The position numbers and the translations under genes were made by a program. The notes beneath the pieces are model-generated. The model saw nothing but the letters and a program-made list of their open reading frames with translations, was not told the origin of the DNA and made no database searches. Shown piece after piece: positions 34,001 to 46,079 of a stretch of DNA of 64,000 bases; the first letter of the stretch is position 1, and each line of letters starts with the position of its first letter. Origin of the DNA: Erodium maritimum (taxonomy: Eukaryota; Streptophyta; Magnoliopsida; Geraniales; Geraniaceae); assembly GCA_963921825.1 (NCBI GenBank), contig OY997588.1, positions 7,764,001 to 7,828,000 on the forward strand, read 5' to 3'.

Positions 34001-35271
34001 GATTATTTGTCCCTGCCCGAGTAGAGGTGGGAACGAAGTGAGACTGCAAAATTCTCCAGTAAAAGTTCGTAGAACTTAACCCATTCCAATATTTGATTGA
34101 TTTTTGTCCTTATTAGATTTTTTCTTCCAAGGGTGTTAGGAGCTTGCTGTGAGAATATTGTCCCTAGTTAGTCTACTTTTCGGTTATTTATGTATAGTGA
34201 TAATTGTTTTAAAAGCGGCCTTGAAGTTTTTAACATTCATGTAATTTGACTAAATTTTGAAACTGACTTGTCGCAGGACACAGCTGCATGGAGTCAGCAG
34301 GTAGATCCAAATCAATGGAATGCCTATTATGGTTATGGGCAAGGTTATGAAGCCTATGCTTATGGTGCAACCCAAGACCCTTCACTGTATGGGTATGGAG
34401 CATATGCTGGTTACACCCAGTACCCTCAACAGGTAGCATGCTCTCTCTTTTTTATCAGCTTTCCGAGTTACAGCTATAGGCCATAGCTGCCAATGTGTTT
34501 TCTTTTATCAGCAATGAAGCAGAAAGTCTAGCCTAACACTAACCTAGGTTAACCTCTAACCCCTACCCCACACCTGCCTCCAAGCAGGTTACCCACTAGG
34601 ATTACATTATGTTACTGGAAGTTTCTAAATATGTGTGGAGTCTATTCGAGGAGTCATCGTTCACTTGACCAAGTTGGAATTTGGAAGAAAAAAAATCAAC
34701 CACTTTAGAGGTTGCACATTCTTTGTGCTTGCAAATGCATTATTAGGGGATATTTAGGTTAGGGTGAATCTTAGCATAACAGTAATGCCGTTGCCTTGTG
34801 ACCTCAAGGGTTCAAGTTAGGGAGAAATGGCCTCTTTGCACCTCTCTCTCTCTCCCTACTAGCTTACATCTCTCTTTTTTCTTTAACGACCTTCTCTCTA
34901 TTATGTGCTTTCATTATAGCTATTTGATTGTGGGATCAACATCCCACTACTTCAAAGTTGACTATATATGTGTCTTTTTGTCGTGTTTAGGTCGAAGGTG
35001 TTCAAGATGTAGCAGGTGGTGTCATCATGGGTGCAGAACCGAGGGAAGAGCTGTATGATCCCTTGGCTACACCCGATGTTGACAAGTATGTATCTCTGTA
35101 GATTTGGTTTATAGTTTGGGTTCCATGTTTGTTGGCTCTTAGCGTGTACTTATTCCAAATGCTTGGCTTTTTATTGCTAGGTTAAATGCAGCTTACCTTT
35201 CTGTTCATGGAAGTGCCATATTAGGCAGGCCTTTGTGGCAAACTTCATCTCTCACACAGCAACAAGCTTAA
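31082..35271 (+). CDS. RBP45D: Polyadenylate-binding RBP45-type protein with three RRMs (RBP45D-like)
   Basis: Nuclear RNA-binding protein of the RBP45/RBP47/UBP1 group, which bind U- or A-rich RNA and act in splicing and mRNA fate. Eight exons: 31082-31213, 32220-32703, 33047-33123, 33195-33325, 33735-33831, 34277-34432, 34991-35085, 35181-35271; 1263 bp, 420 residues. RRM1 about 20-98 (LWIGDLQYWVDENYL, EGYGFVEF), RRM2 about 109-188 (IFVGDLAPDVTDYLL, SKGYGFVKF), RRM3 about 232-307 (IFIGNLDPNVTEEEL, GCGFIQF), then a Tyr/Gly-rich tail (YYGYGQGYEAYAYG). The short N terminus without a Gln-rich leader, and the C-terminal LYDPLATPDVDKLNAAYL, match the Arabidopsis At5g19350 branch, remembered as RBP45D. 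Intron 1 holds a foldback MITE and intron 6 a SINE-like sequence. Confidence 0.93.
31698..31901. mobile_element. Foldback MITE with perfect 9-bp target duplication
   Basis: A 204-bp near-perfect palindrome beginning GGGATAATTGTCAAAACATG and ending as its reverse complement, GACAATTATCCC. Each side contains TTTCGTCCAC-type units; the left arm has two units about 31 bp apart. It is flanked by TAATATCTA at 31689-31697 and 31902-31910, identical 9-mers, as for Mutator-like elements. It lies in intron 1 of the RBP45-type gene; transcribed RNA would form a long hairpin. Confidence 0.93.
34758..34842 (+). mobile_element. tRNA-derived SINE fragment (Au-like)
   Basis: Contains TTAGCATAACAGTA (box A-like, 34771-34784), GGGTTCAAGTT (box B-like, 34808-34818), and AAATGGCCTCTTTGCACC after it. 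The order box A, TTGCCTTGTGACCT, box B, then a GCCTCTTTGCA motif resembles plant Au SINEs. Sits in intron 6 of the RBP45-type gene. No target duplication identified. Confidence 0.5.
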
Positions 35272-35989
35272 TCAGGTCAACAATAGACATAATATCCATA
35301 CTCTCAAGGGAGCGATTGTGTTTTTGCTACTTTGCCGGGATCTACATTTCTCATAACCTAACTTGAGGACTGACAAAACTCTTGCCCATTTGTAGTGCCT
35401 TGTGACATCCCTAATCATTCGGGTTTTGTTGCTTCCCATATGTAGTGCCTTTGTTTTGATGAACAATATATAATCATGCATTTAGAGATGTAGATTATGT
35501 TCGGTCACTGAGTTCAGATCATTTTTTCAAATTCTCATGGAACAACACAGGTACAATCAGTATTTATCAAACTAGCTTTAAATAAAAAAGTACTCCGAGG
35601 ATTATTTATTGGCAGTAAGTAAAGGAATAAAGACAGGAATATATTATGTATTTAGTTTTGTCATAGATTGTTGTTGTCATCATCGTTTTATAGCTTGTAC
35701 CGGGTAAGAGGTTTGGCTTGCCCATCTTCGATGAACTGGTGTTGCACATGTGGACTGCCTCCTCATTAACAACTTCTGGTGTCCTCTCATACATTGATGT
35801 GAGTGCTATATTGGTAGAGTGTGTTGAAAACCATCCGAAACCTACTGACATTTGGTGGTGACGGCATCTCCCTGGACAGGGACACTTGGTGGTGACGGCA
35901 TCTCCCTGGACAGGGTAACTCATTTGGATAGACGATGATGCTTCTCGCCCCTCTTCTGCTATACCAAAATCATATCTTCCTCCAACATG
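35272..35989. other. 3' region of the RRM gene and intergenic, with a small tandem repeat
   Basis: AT-rich 3' flank. TTGGTGGTGACGGCATCTCC followed by CTGGACAGGG occurs at 35852-35881 and again at 35886-35915, a 34-bp tandem duplication. It marks the beginning of the GC-richer retroelement relic. Confidence 0.55.
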
Positions 35990-38900
35990 CAACCTAATGA
36001 GTCTTCAAGACTCAGTGTAGAAGGTTCTGGTTCCGTTCTCTTTCCAGCAGAGTGTGGGTTTCTTTCAATCTCTGATAGCTTCTCCTTTATTCGTCAAATC
36101 TTTTCATGTTGGCCCTTTCTCGATCCGGCCTTGCCTGATGAAGAAGGAATTGGGCAAAGGGACTCTAGTTCTGACGGACTTTAAACGTATCCCCATTTGG
36201 GTCTCGAACTGTCCTTGTGATGTTTCAGACTTAGTCTTAGGGTATCGGGAGTCGGGTGGGTGCTTTAGACGGGCGGTCTTTGTGTGTGTGTGACCCCTAA
36301 CGTTTCGACTATATCTTGAAACTCCCGCCTCTCATTGGTCGGGAGGGATGTGATCTCTTCAGGCTCCAAGGTGATTGTTGTCGCGGTCTTGAAGAGCTGA
36401 GTCGAGGAGTTTCCCCCAGATGGGATCGGCTGACGTTGGTTGGGGGACTGAGGGTCTACCCCGCTCGCGGCCGAAGTAGCTTGGACGGGATTCCATGGAT
36501 GAGGCCAGCGACTTGGGTGGTCTTCGGCCGCTTGCTTTGGATGGTTGCCTCATCCCTCATCTTATATCTACCACCCCTTGTAGTTGAGGGCTCTGATGCT
36601 ATAGTCTATGGCGACGTGTCTTATCCGCGTACAATTATAACAATGGTCAGGTAATCATTCATAACTGAAATAAACCATTATTGTATGACATTCATCCCCA
36701 AATGTGAGCAATAGTCATCGGTATAGGGGCCTGGCCTGATTGACAAGGATGGAATTATTAAGAAAACCCTCTCATGCTCGACTAGATGGATATGTATCCA
36801 CTTTCATGTAGGTACCTATCTTGTTGCCGATCATCTCGCCAACTTCTTTGTTTTTTGTTCCGACCTGTAGACTTTGGACTTGAACCCATAGCGACGTATG
36901 GGTGAAAGGGATCTCTTTTGATGGACACAACGGGTCCTCCCTTATTAGAATCAACATGGTATAGTTGAAGTCCCACAGTCCCCCTTCTAAAACTTGTTGC
37001 GGGTCCTTCCCTGTTCTAAAGAAGAACAAGGTTACTCGGTCGCCCATTGACCTCGCTTTCATGGTCGGGATCTGCTAAAAGTCTCTCATGACGTTGCCCA
37101 ACGTCGAGGAGTTGTACTTCTTGCCCGTGATAAGGGTACCTATCAGTGCAAAACCAAATGGTTTTTTATCGCCTCCTCCGAGATGACAAGCTCATCCAGA
37201 GACATCCCCTGAACATCTTTTTCATCGATGTCATTGAGGGTTCTAATGTGGCCGTCGGATGTTTCCCCAGAGACGCAACCGCCTTGGTCGTGGTGTCGGC
37301 CTTGCCTATGTGGCTCCTCCCTTCCTTGTCTCATCTTGACTGTGGTCCACCTTCTCTGAAAGGCCTTGGGGTGGACCCCGTGATGGTTGTGGACCTCCGG
37401 CTCCTATATGATCAGTCGTAGGGACAGTAACGGGGGTAGTTGTATTCACTACCTAAGGACGCCTCCTCGGTTTTCGAGATCGAGGGTCAACCTTGTATGG
37501 GCGCTTTGTCATGCCTTTTGGGGTTGTAGTTGGGTAGCAAAAGGGACCCCGGTTATGAGTCATCGAGAAGGGGGTGAGGTTGATGGTCGAGGAGTTGATG
37601 GAATGGGTATTGGGTATTGTGCGGCGCCTACATGATGAAATTCGAGAGAGAACAAAGAGCAACATTGGTGGGTCTTATTGATTTTTTTAGCATACTGACG
37701 AAACTTTTATTAATATAGAAATAAGAAGGTCCCAAAGACCGTGCAAAGTGGATCTGAATTAAACTGGATGAGATACCGTTTCGGTGACAGTCAAAGCATT
37801 GATCCTATAACTAAAATTCCGGTAGAGATCAGGGAGATACTAAGCGGCAGTTACCTATTCCAACCGTTTTAAGCGCAGCATATCCATGAGGCTTTCCCCG
37901 TCTCGACTTGACCAGGCCTATTATGTTGCAACAGTCGGTCAAGGAGTATGATAGGGAAAGGAGGAGGCTGAAAACTAGAAGAGTTCTGATTTATGGAGCC
38001 CGGGGTGTGGCTCCTCAATGGAACCCCGTGAGCCCCTAGGTGATTTATGGCGACTCGCGAGACAAATCAGTGTGCCTCGCTATGTCCCCATCGAGGTCGA
38101 CATTCCCAGCATTGGTCGTGGAGTTCGTGTTGATGTGGGTGGGGGCATCGGACTCATCCGTCCCCGAGGAAGAGAAATACCAGCAGGACTTCGAGAGCCG
38201 GTGGGTAAGGGTGGGAGAGACGCCCGACCCGGGAAGAGATGGGTACCAGCGAGGCTCCTTATTGTGTTCATCCAGGGGGTCTCGGGATATTAGCCTAGGG
38301 CAGTGGTCAGCATCTCGTCCCATATCATGCGAATGAAAACGGTCTTCTCTCAGAAGATCCCTAGTCGAGCAGATGTCCACCGTCACACGAATTCTCAGCA
38401 AAGTCGTCGACCCTATCGATGATCGAATGGGATCAGCTCATGGTGGTGGATCATCGTCCATGTGTAGGGTTCATTGAAGCAGGACCAGCGGTCCAATGTG
38501 GGGCTCAATAGCGGGTTAGGATTGTCCTCCCGAGATCGGTTTGATCGCTTGGTGTCAGGTTCTGGTTGGGAGTCGGATGTGGTATCGGTCGCTCAGTGGT
38601 AGGGGGATAAAAGCCAATGGTTGTGCCCGAATGGGTCCCCTAGCACCATCTCCTATCCTCAGCTCGTATGAGAGTCATTGCACGATAGGGTTGGTTTTAT
38701 CGTCTTCAGCATCCTTCTTACGTGGAGGGAAGCGGCGGGAGTAGCCACTGTTAGTCATTCCCTACTGTGATTGTACACCATTTTATGCAGGAGTTTGTGG
38801 CAGTATTTGGAGGAAGTTTTGGGATCTACTCTCGACATGATCCATGGCCCCACCTTGATGGGCGGATGGGAGATAGGCAGTGAATTGATAGTTGGGAGGC
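35990..38900 (-). pseudogene. DUF4283 plus zinc-knuckle gag-like relic
   Basis: GC-rich block in AT-rich surroundings, read on the minus strand. From about 37140 to 36772 there is a clear DUF4283 pattern: LIGTLITGKKYN, an in-frame stop near 37075, then VTLFFFRTGKDPQQVLEGG, LWDFNYTMLILI, IPFTHTSLWVQVQSLQ and VGEMIGNKIGTYMKVDT. Downstream at 36642-36601 is a CCHC-type knuckle, CYNCTRIRHVAIDY, in which the last Cys is Tyr. Upstream open stretches to about 38900 (MSFDPNRLPTINSLPISHPP) may be its N-terminal part. No polymerase motifs. It is a dead non-autonomous or truncated retroelement gene. Confidence 0.65.
37640..37720 (-). repeat. Possible LINE-like 3' tail
   Basis: On the minus strand the sequence reads TATTAATAAAAGTTTCGTCA, then GTATGCTAAAAAAATC. 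This resembles the A-rich tail seen at the end of plant LINEs. The link to the surrounding relic is uncertain. Confidence 0.3.
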
Positions 38901-39001
38901 GGTTGGGGTCAAAAGACATTGTAGGCGGAGTGTAGATGGCGGAAAACAAAGCAGAGAGAAACCACAAGTTTCGAAAGGACTTATGAATGACATACAAGTG
39001 A

Positions 39002-39068
39002 CTTGCATAGTTTTAAAATGACGATATTGTCACTCCTTTGGTTTGGATCATTTTAAAAACTATGCAAG
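39002..39068. repeat. Short inverted repeat
   Basis: CTTGCATAGTTTTAAAATGA at 39002-39021 and its near-exact reverse complement TCATTTTAAAAACTATGCAA at 39048-39067 flank a 26-bp loop. It lies about 230 bp beyond the ORC1 stop codon on the minus strand. Confidence 0.8.
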
Positions 39069-39296
39069 ATACCAATCAGTACAAAGTAGAGGTATATACA
39101 TTTCTTTCAGAAATAGATTAGACTTGAATTCACCCCCTGAGGGCAGATAATGTAAATTACAACAAAATAAGTACAAGGAGTATAAGAATTTCTATTCGGA
39201 TTAAATGACATCTATGATTGGGTGCAATTGTCACCGAATAGTGTTCCACATCTTGAATTATCAATTAATGAAAAAATGGATGTAATGTGAAGATAT

Positions 39297-42200
39297 TTAA
39301 AGATATTTAGCCAACCAAGGCAGCTCCACGCAATCTTTCAAAGCAAATGATACATCATCACTGTCAAAAATCAGTAAGTATAGATCAGAATGCCATCAAT
39401 TTCCTCATAGCTATTTTTCTAAGGTTAGCTGAGGGCTCTCTCTAAGAAACTAACCTTGGGAAATTCAGCTGCAACTTTTGCAGCCTATGCCTTGATCCTG
39501 CTTCACATAGAAGAATCCTGCATTCACCAAGCTTGCAGCTGCAAAAAAGAAAACGAAAAATTAAACCCTCGAAATTGAACCCCTTTGTCAACTGTATCCA
39601 TGGAATGGGAAGCTGTTTCCTGATACCATTTCTTGTTTCTCAACCTAAAAATGAGTACACTATGATTTTGGATTGGCAAGGTTGGATAGTTCAATAAAAA
39701 AGATTAGAACTTTGGACCAAAATGAACTGATAAAGCCATCATATAGAACAATAGAAAATGGAAAAATGTGGCTCACCCGACTTTCAAGAGTGTGTCCCAA
39801 CCGGGAACTGGTTCACCATTGCTTGCACATAGGCTTAAAATAGTCGTTGTCAGCTGGAGATGGGAAAAATAAACACATCTTACATTTAGGTACCAGCTAG
39901 AAATATTTCTACAGATATAGACTACTAAACTTTTTTTTTGCATTAAGAAAAGAAAGCTTGGGTATCATGCACAGGAAACCCGAACAGGTATATATTCAAT
40001 TGGGTAATTTAGTAATGGTTACTATATATGGTGCAAGATGATGAAGACAAAGGAGTTCATGCTACTAATTGAGACCAAGAATACTGTACCTGTTCAAAGG
40101 TAGTTTCACCCATCCCAGTTCTATAGAGATCATGCACCATAGCTGTCAAGAAGATTTTACTTATCCTTGAATAACTTTTCATTACCTGAAGAAATGGAAT
40201 TAATAAGTTAATGGCATAAAACAAGATGCAATGCATTTATAAATTTATGGTACTACAGAAGATGCGATGCATTGGTAAATTGTTGTCACAAAATGATATG
40301 CATTTGTAAGAAGGTTGTGTAATACGCTACAGAATATGTATTAAATATGCTACAAGTATTCTACCTTTTTATATTCCAACAGTCAAGTAACAAGATAGAA
40401 TTCTACTTTTCTATACTCAGGAATTTTTCCTAAGTTGAAAATCCTTCGCACACAAGTGTTAATGACACTCTTCCTCCCTCTTTCCTCGTGACATAACTTC
40501 CTAAAAAGTAGTATGGCCAAGGAGGTAGCATTGTTTGCTTTCTTTTTCATGTCAAGTTACATAAGACGTATAATTCTAATCAAGTATGTATTAGGGGTGT
40601 ACATGGTTGGTTTAACCGACCATTACACGGAATTTATGAACCAACCGGAAACTTTATCGGTGTAAATTTTGGGAACCGCAACCGCAACCGGAAAATGCTA
40701 CTCTAATTGGTTTTTACTGTAATAAATTTCGGTTGGTTACCGGTTTGAAACCGGGTCAACCAATTGATTGGGCCTACTAATTGGGCCCAACATTTTCAAC
40801 TCAGGGCCAACCTATTCCTCGTTTCCATCTGACCCTGATTCACCGAATTCACCGACACACTCAAAATGCTTCAGAATTCACAAGGTGATGAAAAAGGGTG
40901 TAGTGTTGTGTTGTAGGGTATTGTGTGAGTATTTATATGGAGACACTTAGGTTAAAATAAGTTGGGTTGTATCATTTAGTTGTACTTAAGTGAAATGGGT
41001 TGGAACTGAAAAAGTAAATAGGCTGATGTTGGCTCAAGCAAAAAAAAGGGATTTGTCGGATTTGAAGGCCAACGTTCGGTCTGGTTAACTGCTGGTTTCA
41101 GAAAACAAAACCAGTCTCCAACCGAAACAAGGGCGGTTTGGAAATTTTCAAACCAGTTCTTTGCTGGGTTTTTCTGGTTTCGATTTTTCTGGTGTCGGTT
41201 CCGGTTGGTTTCGGTTGGTTTAGTTGGTTCTGGTGATTTTTGAACACCCCTAGTATGTATGCAGATATTATGGCCAGGGAGATAATTGCTTTGTTTTCTT
41301 GTTCATGTCAAGTAAGATATGCTTACAATTGTCCTAAAGTATGCATGTAGTTTTCAACTCACTTGAATATGGGGTGCCTGAAACATTTCCTGAATGGCTG
41401 CCTCCACCTCTGCCATCCCCACAAGGGGTTTTCCTGGGAAAGGATATGGAGCAAGTATAGAGTGAGCAGAACTACCAACTTAAAAACAGCAGTGAATTAA
41501 TTCTTGAGCCAAGTTAAGAATGGATAAGTGCCCCATATGAGTAAGCATTACATGAGCATCTATAGCATTATAAATTGCCCATATATGTAAAAATAATAAA
41601 GGGCATATATAGAATCGGTCACGATGAGGTCCCGAATATACTGAATCAGTGAGGCTGGGGTCACTCTGAGGTCCTAGTCAGCAGTAAATTTCAAAACCAA
41701 GTTACACACTTTAGTGTTTCTCTTGTTTAATGCGTCAAAACAAAAACCCTTATTCCAAAGAGTCCTTACCTGTGGTAGAGGGAGACTCGGTAAATGAAAT
41801 TATTCTCTTAATACGATAATCTGCAATCTCTGCAGCACGCCTACAAATCTCCAGAGCCCGACGTGCATCCCCTGAAATAGCAGCCACCTGAATGCATGTA
41901 CAAAATGTTGGAATAAATTTAGCAGATAAACTTAACACCTATCTATTTCAGATGAAAAATAAGAGAGCAATTAAGTATAATGCACAAACACTGACCTTTC
42001 TTGAGGCAAACTCTATAGCTTGCCTTTCAAATGCATTAATTCCGTTGAGACGACTTGAGATGATTTCTTGAAGCTGCTGATAGTTATAAGGGCCAAAACA
42101 GAGCCTTTGAATACCCATACGGCTAGAAATACGAGGAAGCAGTTTCTCTGGAAGATCCATGGTATTTGCTATTCCTGAATATAAATTTATGACAGAATTG

Positions 42201-45200
42201 AACGTTACCATCAGCATTAGAACTATCACTAATACTATCATCCAGAAAGCCTTATAAGGGATGGTACAGTACCTATTACAATCAATTTGGAATGTGGTTT
42301 AGTTGGCCAATCAAGAACGTTATACAAAACCTACAATAAGAACGGTACCTTTATCAATTTAATACTTTAAGAACAACCAAAACATGGCTGCACAATAATT
42401 TTATTTTACGTCTTGGATGAACAATTTACCGACTGGTTTCTGGTTACAAGAAGATCAAGTTCATCAATTAGCAGAATACAAGGGCGGTTATCCACTTTGA
42501 CGGTTATCTTTCCCTCTGAAAACCTCTCATTCAGCAAATGAAGAGCCTTTTTCCAACCAACCCTGTGACCACTAAGTGCTTCATATATAACCTGTGAGAG
42601 AAATATTGTTATTAGAGGGTGAGTAGGGTAGTAATCTAACATATATTATATCAGCTCATTGATATCTTTACCCTGTAAATATTCTCTGGTGAAGCCAACT
42701 TCAGACCATTTATTTCCACAAAACAGTAGGGTTGTATACTTCTTGCATCTACTTCAGACCTCAGATTCCTCAACACTGAAAGTACACTCATGGTCTGTAA
42801 ATTTAGGGGTCAGACCAAATTAGTTAACTTGCATTGGAATAAGAGCATTATACTGTTCTGAAAATCTATAGCAATAATATTTTACCTTTCCAGTTCCTGG
42901 CACACCATGAATATACAAACAACGACCCAGACACTGATCGTTGCAGATAGCACTTTTTATGAATGTCGTGATCTCCTCCATTTCCCTGCATAAAGCAATT
43001 GTTTTTAATTAGAAACAAATTGACTTAAAAAAAACTATCAACACGAAAAAATGTCACATACTTATTCCTGCAAGGCTGAGACTTAGGCAATGTAGCCAAC
43101 AGAAGCGTAGCTTTTGCTTTTTCTATTTCAGTCTGCTTGTGGGATCTCACATGCTCTGGGATTTTCTTTGTTCCTATCTTTTGAATGCCAAAGAACTGAC
43201 CCTTCTTTGAGTTCTGCATTGTTTAGATGGTTAGTAACCTCGTTTAATTAGACAACTATCGAGATGAAAGCAGCATTAATGTAGTAAAATGGAAAGGAAA
43301 AAAAACAATCCATACTGCAGCCAACTGGTGAACCATAGACGGTCGACTTTGCAAACTATTTGCATGCTCCTCCTGATACTCCTCGCCTTCATCAGTATCA
43401 GAATCTAAATCGTTGCTATAGTTCCAGTCTTTATCACTATCAGCTTCTTCACCATTCTAAAATAAATAAATGTCATAAATCAGAAGAAAAAAATACACAT
43501 TAAACATCTAGATGATGAGATTTGAATTTCTGTATAGTTTACCTCTCCCCCGTGATCAAACTCAGCAATACGCTTGAAACTATGCCACTGTATATCATAC
43601 TCATATTCACATAGAAACACATCGTCCCCTTCTTCATTGGCCTTGGAGTACTCTTCAGGGCTCATGACATGGCAATGCTTAAGAATAGATTCCATCTGCA
43701 GCAATAACTTTGAGTTCAGAAGATGGAGAACATCTAACTTTCAAATTCTTCTGTTTAATTTATTTGAAAGTATAATCAAGGCTAATACAGCATAGGCATT
43801 CCCCTCTATGTTGATTTGGAGTTAAAAGATCTTCCAACCCAACATTTGAACTTTAGCATATTAGGTTAAGGGTTTAAAGTTCCACTCTTCGAGCCTATAT
43901 TCGACTATTCAGGTAGATCCTGAACTTTAAGAGGTCAAAAGAAATGCCCTTTTAAAGAAAGGTCTTTTTTAAGGAACCGTAAAACTGGGATTCCATTTAA
44001 GGCATTCAATTTATTCTCTATCTACAATCATATCCCTCTGTTGCAAGAACTTATAGGATCCACCCTTTAACAGAAGCAGGTAAACTAGGTTTGAGCTTCA
44101 GTCCTTTCATCAAATTGAGTTCACCCAATAGGGAAGGTATTTTCAGGAAACACAGGCTAAACTAATCTTCCTCAATTGCTAGTTGGGAATATCCTTTGGA
44201 CTTGAAGTACACATCTCACATTTGAAGCATATGATTCAGATAGTGCATGATAGCACAATCCGTCCGGCATTACAGAGAGTGAATCTTCTATAGTGGTTAG
44301 ATTATATATCTCCAATGGATGATTATAGAATTGTAGTTATACTTGTACATTTTCAAGTCTTATAAAGAAAAATCCGCATGTATGCAATGGCAATTCCATA
44401 GCTCAGTTGGTAAGAATTCATTGCTAAACACAAAACAGCATCAGGAGCAAATATTTTTAGATATTATCAATGCAGATATAGTTTGTTTATAATAGTCAAA
44501 ATATTTTTTTTCATAGTAGCTACTAAATAATTAGATTATTTGTCCTGGAAAAGAAAACTCATTCAACTTGAAGTAAACATATATCTCAAGTTGCATGAGT
44601 CACTCACTATTTGACAATATATATATATATGCATTTATTTCATAAGTAAATTCTACTCAATCGAAGATAGAATCTATCACCTCAATGTCAGCAAAGTCAT
44701 TTGTTAGATAAAGTTCCCTTCTCAAATTGTGTGGTTGTCTTCCAGCAACAGTCTCTTCCGGTATCATGTACCAACGCCCTCTAAACCAGTAGGTCCCATC
44801 CACTTCTTTCCATATGCTACAATATCATCAATAACAGCTTCCTGTTAGGCACGCAAGACAGACACGATAAATATTCATCCAATACAATGAACAAGCATTC
44901 TACCTCTCAATATGTACAGCCCACAAATCACTCGCAAGAAGCTTCTCCTTGAGTGTTCTGACCAGCTTCTTCCCTTGTGGAGGCTTTGGAAGCTGAACCT
45001 CTTTGCCCATTTTCCTTGCCTCACAAAATGTACAAATCCAATCCCCTTCAGGAACACACTTCAATGGTGGCTTCAAACATTTCAAATGAAACCCATTTAA
45101 ACAATCATCACACTCTACCATCACAGCCTTTCCAGATTTGAAGCACACCCTACACTCTTCCACCTCCACAATCTCATCATCCGAGCTCGCATCATCCCTC

Positions 45201-45877
45201 CTCTTTACATAAACATCATCCCCAACCTCAAATTCACCCTCATCATATACAACCTTCCTATAATACACCCTTTTCTTCCTCGCACTATCTCCTTGCTTCT
45301 TCTCCGTTCTCCCATTCCGTGAAGCCACAGCTCTCGTGACCACCTTCTTATCATCAATCCTCTTCCTCTTCTTCGTCTCCGTACGAACAGGAGACGCCGG
45401 GGAGAGCAAATGCTCGATTGATTTCTCGTCCAATCCGCCCTTCGATATCCTGCCATTTATTCCAGATTTGGGGGTTTTGTCAGATTTACCCAATTTCCCT
45501 CTTTGGGGCGTTCTACCCAATTTCCCTCTGCTCAACCTCACCGGATTTTCCAAGGAACCAATGGCTCCTTCTACATTGCCACTCGGTTTCTGAGGCGTCT
45601 CCGATTCAAATCTATCACCACATATCACATTTACAGAAGCTCCTGCTGCAACTTTGGTGGGTAGCTCGTCGAAATCGTTGGGCTTCCCCGGCGTGGCATG
45701 ATCCAACCGGATCGGTAACCGTCGCGCAGATCGGCGGACAGGAGTTACTGTCTGCGGCGTTCGAGGGCTGAGAAAGATTGGAGGAGAGGATATAACTAAT
45801 TTAGGACTGAGAACAGCAGAAGATTGCTTCGATTTCTTCGGAGATAAGGCCGATGGAGATATCGGAGTTCGGGCCAT
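39297..45877 (-). CDS. ORC1: Origin recognition complex subunit 1
   Basis: Largest ORC subunit; binds replication origins, hydrolyses ATP and loads MCM with CDC6. Sixteen minus-strand exons: 45877-44904, 44816-44681, 43695-43543, 43456-43316, 43213-43062, 42985-42886, 42794-42672, 42591-42430, 42330-42273, 42174-41996, 41887-41770, 41433-41363, 40185-40090, 39853-39777, 39538-39455, 39360-39297; 2688 bp, 895 residues. N-terminal about 200 residues are disordered, with many SP/TP sites (ALSPKKSK, LSPRTPQTVTPVRR). A BAH domain (about 213-370) contains a PHD finger (CRVCFKSG to WICTFCE, about 242-286); plant ORC1 PHD reads histone H3. AAA+ motifs: Walker A GVPGTGKT about 546-553, Walker B ILLIDELD, sensor GIANTMD, RISSRMG, and GDARRALEICRR. 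Winged-helix C terminus ends LPWLAKYL. Start is the first ATG; a TTG seven codons earlier is not used. Confidence 0.96.
40592..41252. mobile_element. Non-autonomous hAT element in an ORC1 intron
   Basis: A 661-bp element with termini TAGGGGTGT and, inverted, ACACCCCTA, flanked by GTATGTAT at 40584-40591 and 41253-41260, a perfect 8-bp target duplication. Subterminal regions are rich in AACCGG/GGTTGGTTT repeats. Eight-bp duplications, the short terminal repeats and subterminal repeats are hallmarks of hAT elements. Internal sequence has no transposase domain. It lies in the 1177-bp intron between ORC1 exons 12 and 13, near a branch far from either splice site. Confidence 0.92.
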
Positions 45878-45974
45878 CGGATTTTCGGACACTGCCAAAG
45901 CGGGTGTGAGAGCTGCTAGGGTTTCAGAAGTGTACGTTGCAGATCTGCCTTTAGAGAGAGAGAGGAGAGAGAAC

Positions 45975-45984
45975 TGGCGGGAAA
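45975..45984 (-). promoter_or_regulatory. E2F-binding site upstream of ORC1
   Basis: TTTCCCGCCA on the minus strand matches the E2F consensus TTTSSCGC exactly. It lies about 98 bp upstream of the ORC1 start. Plant ORC1 genes are known E2F targets expressed at G1/S, so context supports function. Confidence 0.75.
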
Positions 45985-46079
45985 TGTTCCCTCCCTCGTC
46001 GATGCCTTTTGAACGTTGGGTGGACCGTTGCAGCGCGTGATGTTTACGATACGTCGTTCTTATTTGTGGTGTTTTTAAG

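Noticed and set aside
44388..44411. tRNA-like start containing TAGCTCAGTTGGT
   Set aside because: It resembles a tRNA box A, but no box B (GGTTCGAAT), anticodon stem or acceptor pairing follows; it lies in an ORC1 intron and is most likely chance.
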